The position numbers were made by a program, and so were the translations under genes. Below are positions 6,866 to 7,114 of a stretch of DNA of 7,114 nucleotides, piece after piece. Numbering within the stretch: the stretch's first letter is position 1; every line of letters begins with the position of its first letter. The notes under the pieces were generated by a model. That model was not told where the DNA came from, made no database searches, and was given only the letters and a program-made list of their open reading frames with translations. This DNA comes from Candidatus Zipacnadia bacterium (GTDB taxonomy: Bacteria; Armatimonadota; UBA5377; JALGUK01), in contig JALGUK010000175.1 of assembly GCA_029820875.1 (NCBI GenBank), forward strand, positions 1 to 7,114. The letters run 5' to 3'.

Positions 6866-7114
6866 CAGGGCGCAGCAAGCGCCGAACAGCAGAGTCGGGT
6901 GGCTCTCGGCCAATGTCGCAGCCCCTCTGAACACTTCATCGAATTGAACCGTTTTCAGATACGAGAACAACAGCACGAGCCCGATGATAAAGCCGGTATC
7001 GCCCAATCGCGTGACCAAAAACGCCTTCTTACCCGCGCGGGCAGCCTTCGGCCTCTCGAACCAGAAGCTTATCAACAGGTAGGAGCACAGCCCGACAAGC
7101 TCCCAACAGACGAA

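Larger units (their letters stand above)
5681..7114 (-). pseudogene. nuoL: NADH-quinone oxidoreductase subunit L, partial at 5' end and interrupted by two frame shifts
   Basis: NuoL is the distal antiporter-like subunit of complex I, with a C-terminal lateral helix that runs along NuoM and NuoN. About 476 residues are readable in three pieces. Piece 1 (7114 to about 6857) has CWELVGLCSYLLISFW with the TM5 glutamate, then KKAFLVTRLGDTGFIIGLV. Piece 2 (about 6855 to 5929, other frame) has [76 protein letters not shown] and LAGFPGFSGFWSKDEILLDA. Piece 3 (about 5926 to the TAG at 5681-5683, back in the first frame) has FDLSVIDGAVN, WVVDGLVNLI, and a last membrane helix near NYILFAVVGVLIALAFYLIV. 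Each switch also lacks conserved residues: GKSA with the TM7 lysine at the first, and an estimated 25-30 residues before the lateral helix at the second. An ATG at 6937-6939 opens piece 2, but its first 28 residues are out-of-frame shadow. Decayed gene or assembly error; the family identity is certain. Confidence 0.9.

Noticed and set aside
6076..6930. Long plus-strand open frame of 284 codons
   Set aside because: It lies antisense to nuoL, gives a charged low-complexity product with no recognisable domain, and its openness follows from the codon bias of the minus-strand gene.
5917..6939. A complete 340-residue nuoL starting at ATG 6937-6939
   Set aside because: The first 28 residues are out-of-frame reading of the upstream nuoL coding sequence, and conserved nuoL continues beyond both ends in another frame, so it is a fragment and not a full gene.

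Overview
This window is bacterial chromosomal DNA of moderately high G+C content with closely packed genes. It carries the 3' end of a complex I (NADH:quinone oxidoreductase) operon on the minus strand, meeting one unrelated plus-strand gene. The minus-strand order, in the direction of transcription, is nuoL, nuoM, nuoN, rex, then an all-trans polyprenyl diphosphate synthase gene. The plus-strand gene encodes the C-terminal part of a DUF362-family protein and converges on the synthase gene with a 17-base gap. I cannot place the organism securely. A group-1 type nuoLMN end, a complete Rex repressor and a DUF362 protein fit many lineages outside the classical proteobacteria, such as Gram-positive-related or candidate phyla.

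Layout: bases 1-756 hold the DUF362 gene (+), open at the left edge. Bases 774-1730 hold the polyprenyl synthase (-). Bases 1792-2439 hold rex (-, GTG start). Bases 2497-4062 hold nuoN (-), 4081-5580 nuoM (-), and 5681-7114 the remains of nuoL (-), which enters from the right edge. Gaps between the minus-strand genes are 61, 57, 18 and 100 bases. No tRNA, rRNA, CRISPR array, insertion sequence or gene-free stretch over 300 bases was seen.

The genes make one functional story. NuoL, NuoM and NuoN are the three antiporter-like proton-pumping membrane subunits of complex I, which oxidises NADH and reduces quinone. Rex senses the NADH/NAD+ ratio and commonly represses respiratory genes. The polyprenyl synthase would make the isoprenoid tail of the quinone that complex I reduces. 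NADH sensing, NADH oxidation and acceptor supply therefore sit in one apparent transcription unit.

The main anomalies are missing conserved segments. nuoL is readable only as three pieces in two reading frames. At each switch a conserved stretch is also absent: about five residues including the TM7 lysine motif (GKSA) near 6856, and an estimated 25-30 residues before the C-terminal lateral helix near 5930. The two switches compensate in frame. Separately, the polyprenyl synthase is in frame and has both aspartate-rich motifs but lacks the GGKRxRP substrate-binding segment. nuoM, nuoN and rex look intact. Whether these gaps are real mutations or assembly errors cannot be decided from the sequence alone. 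I found no convincing novel multi-gene system.
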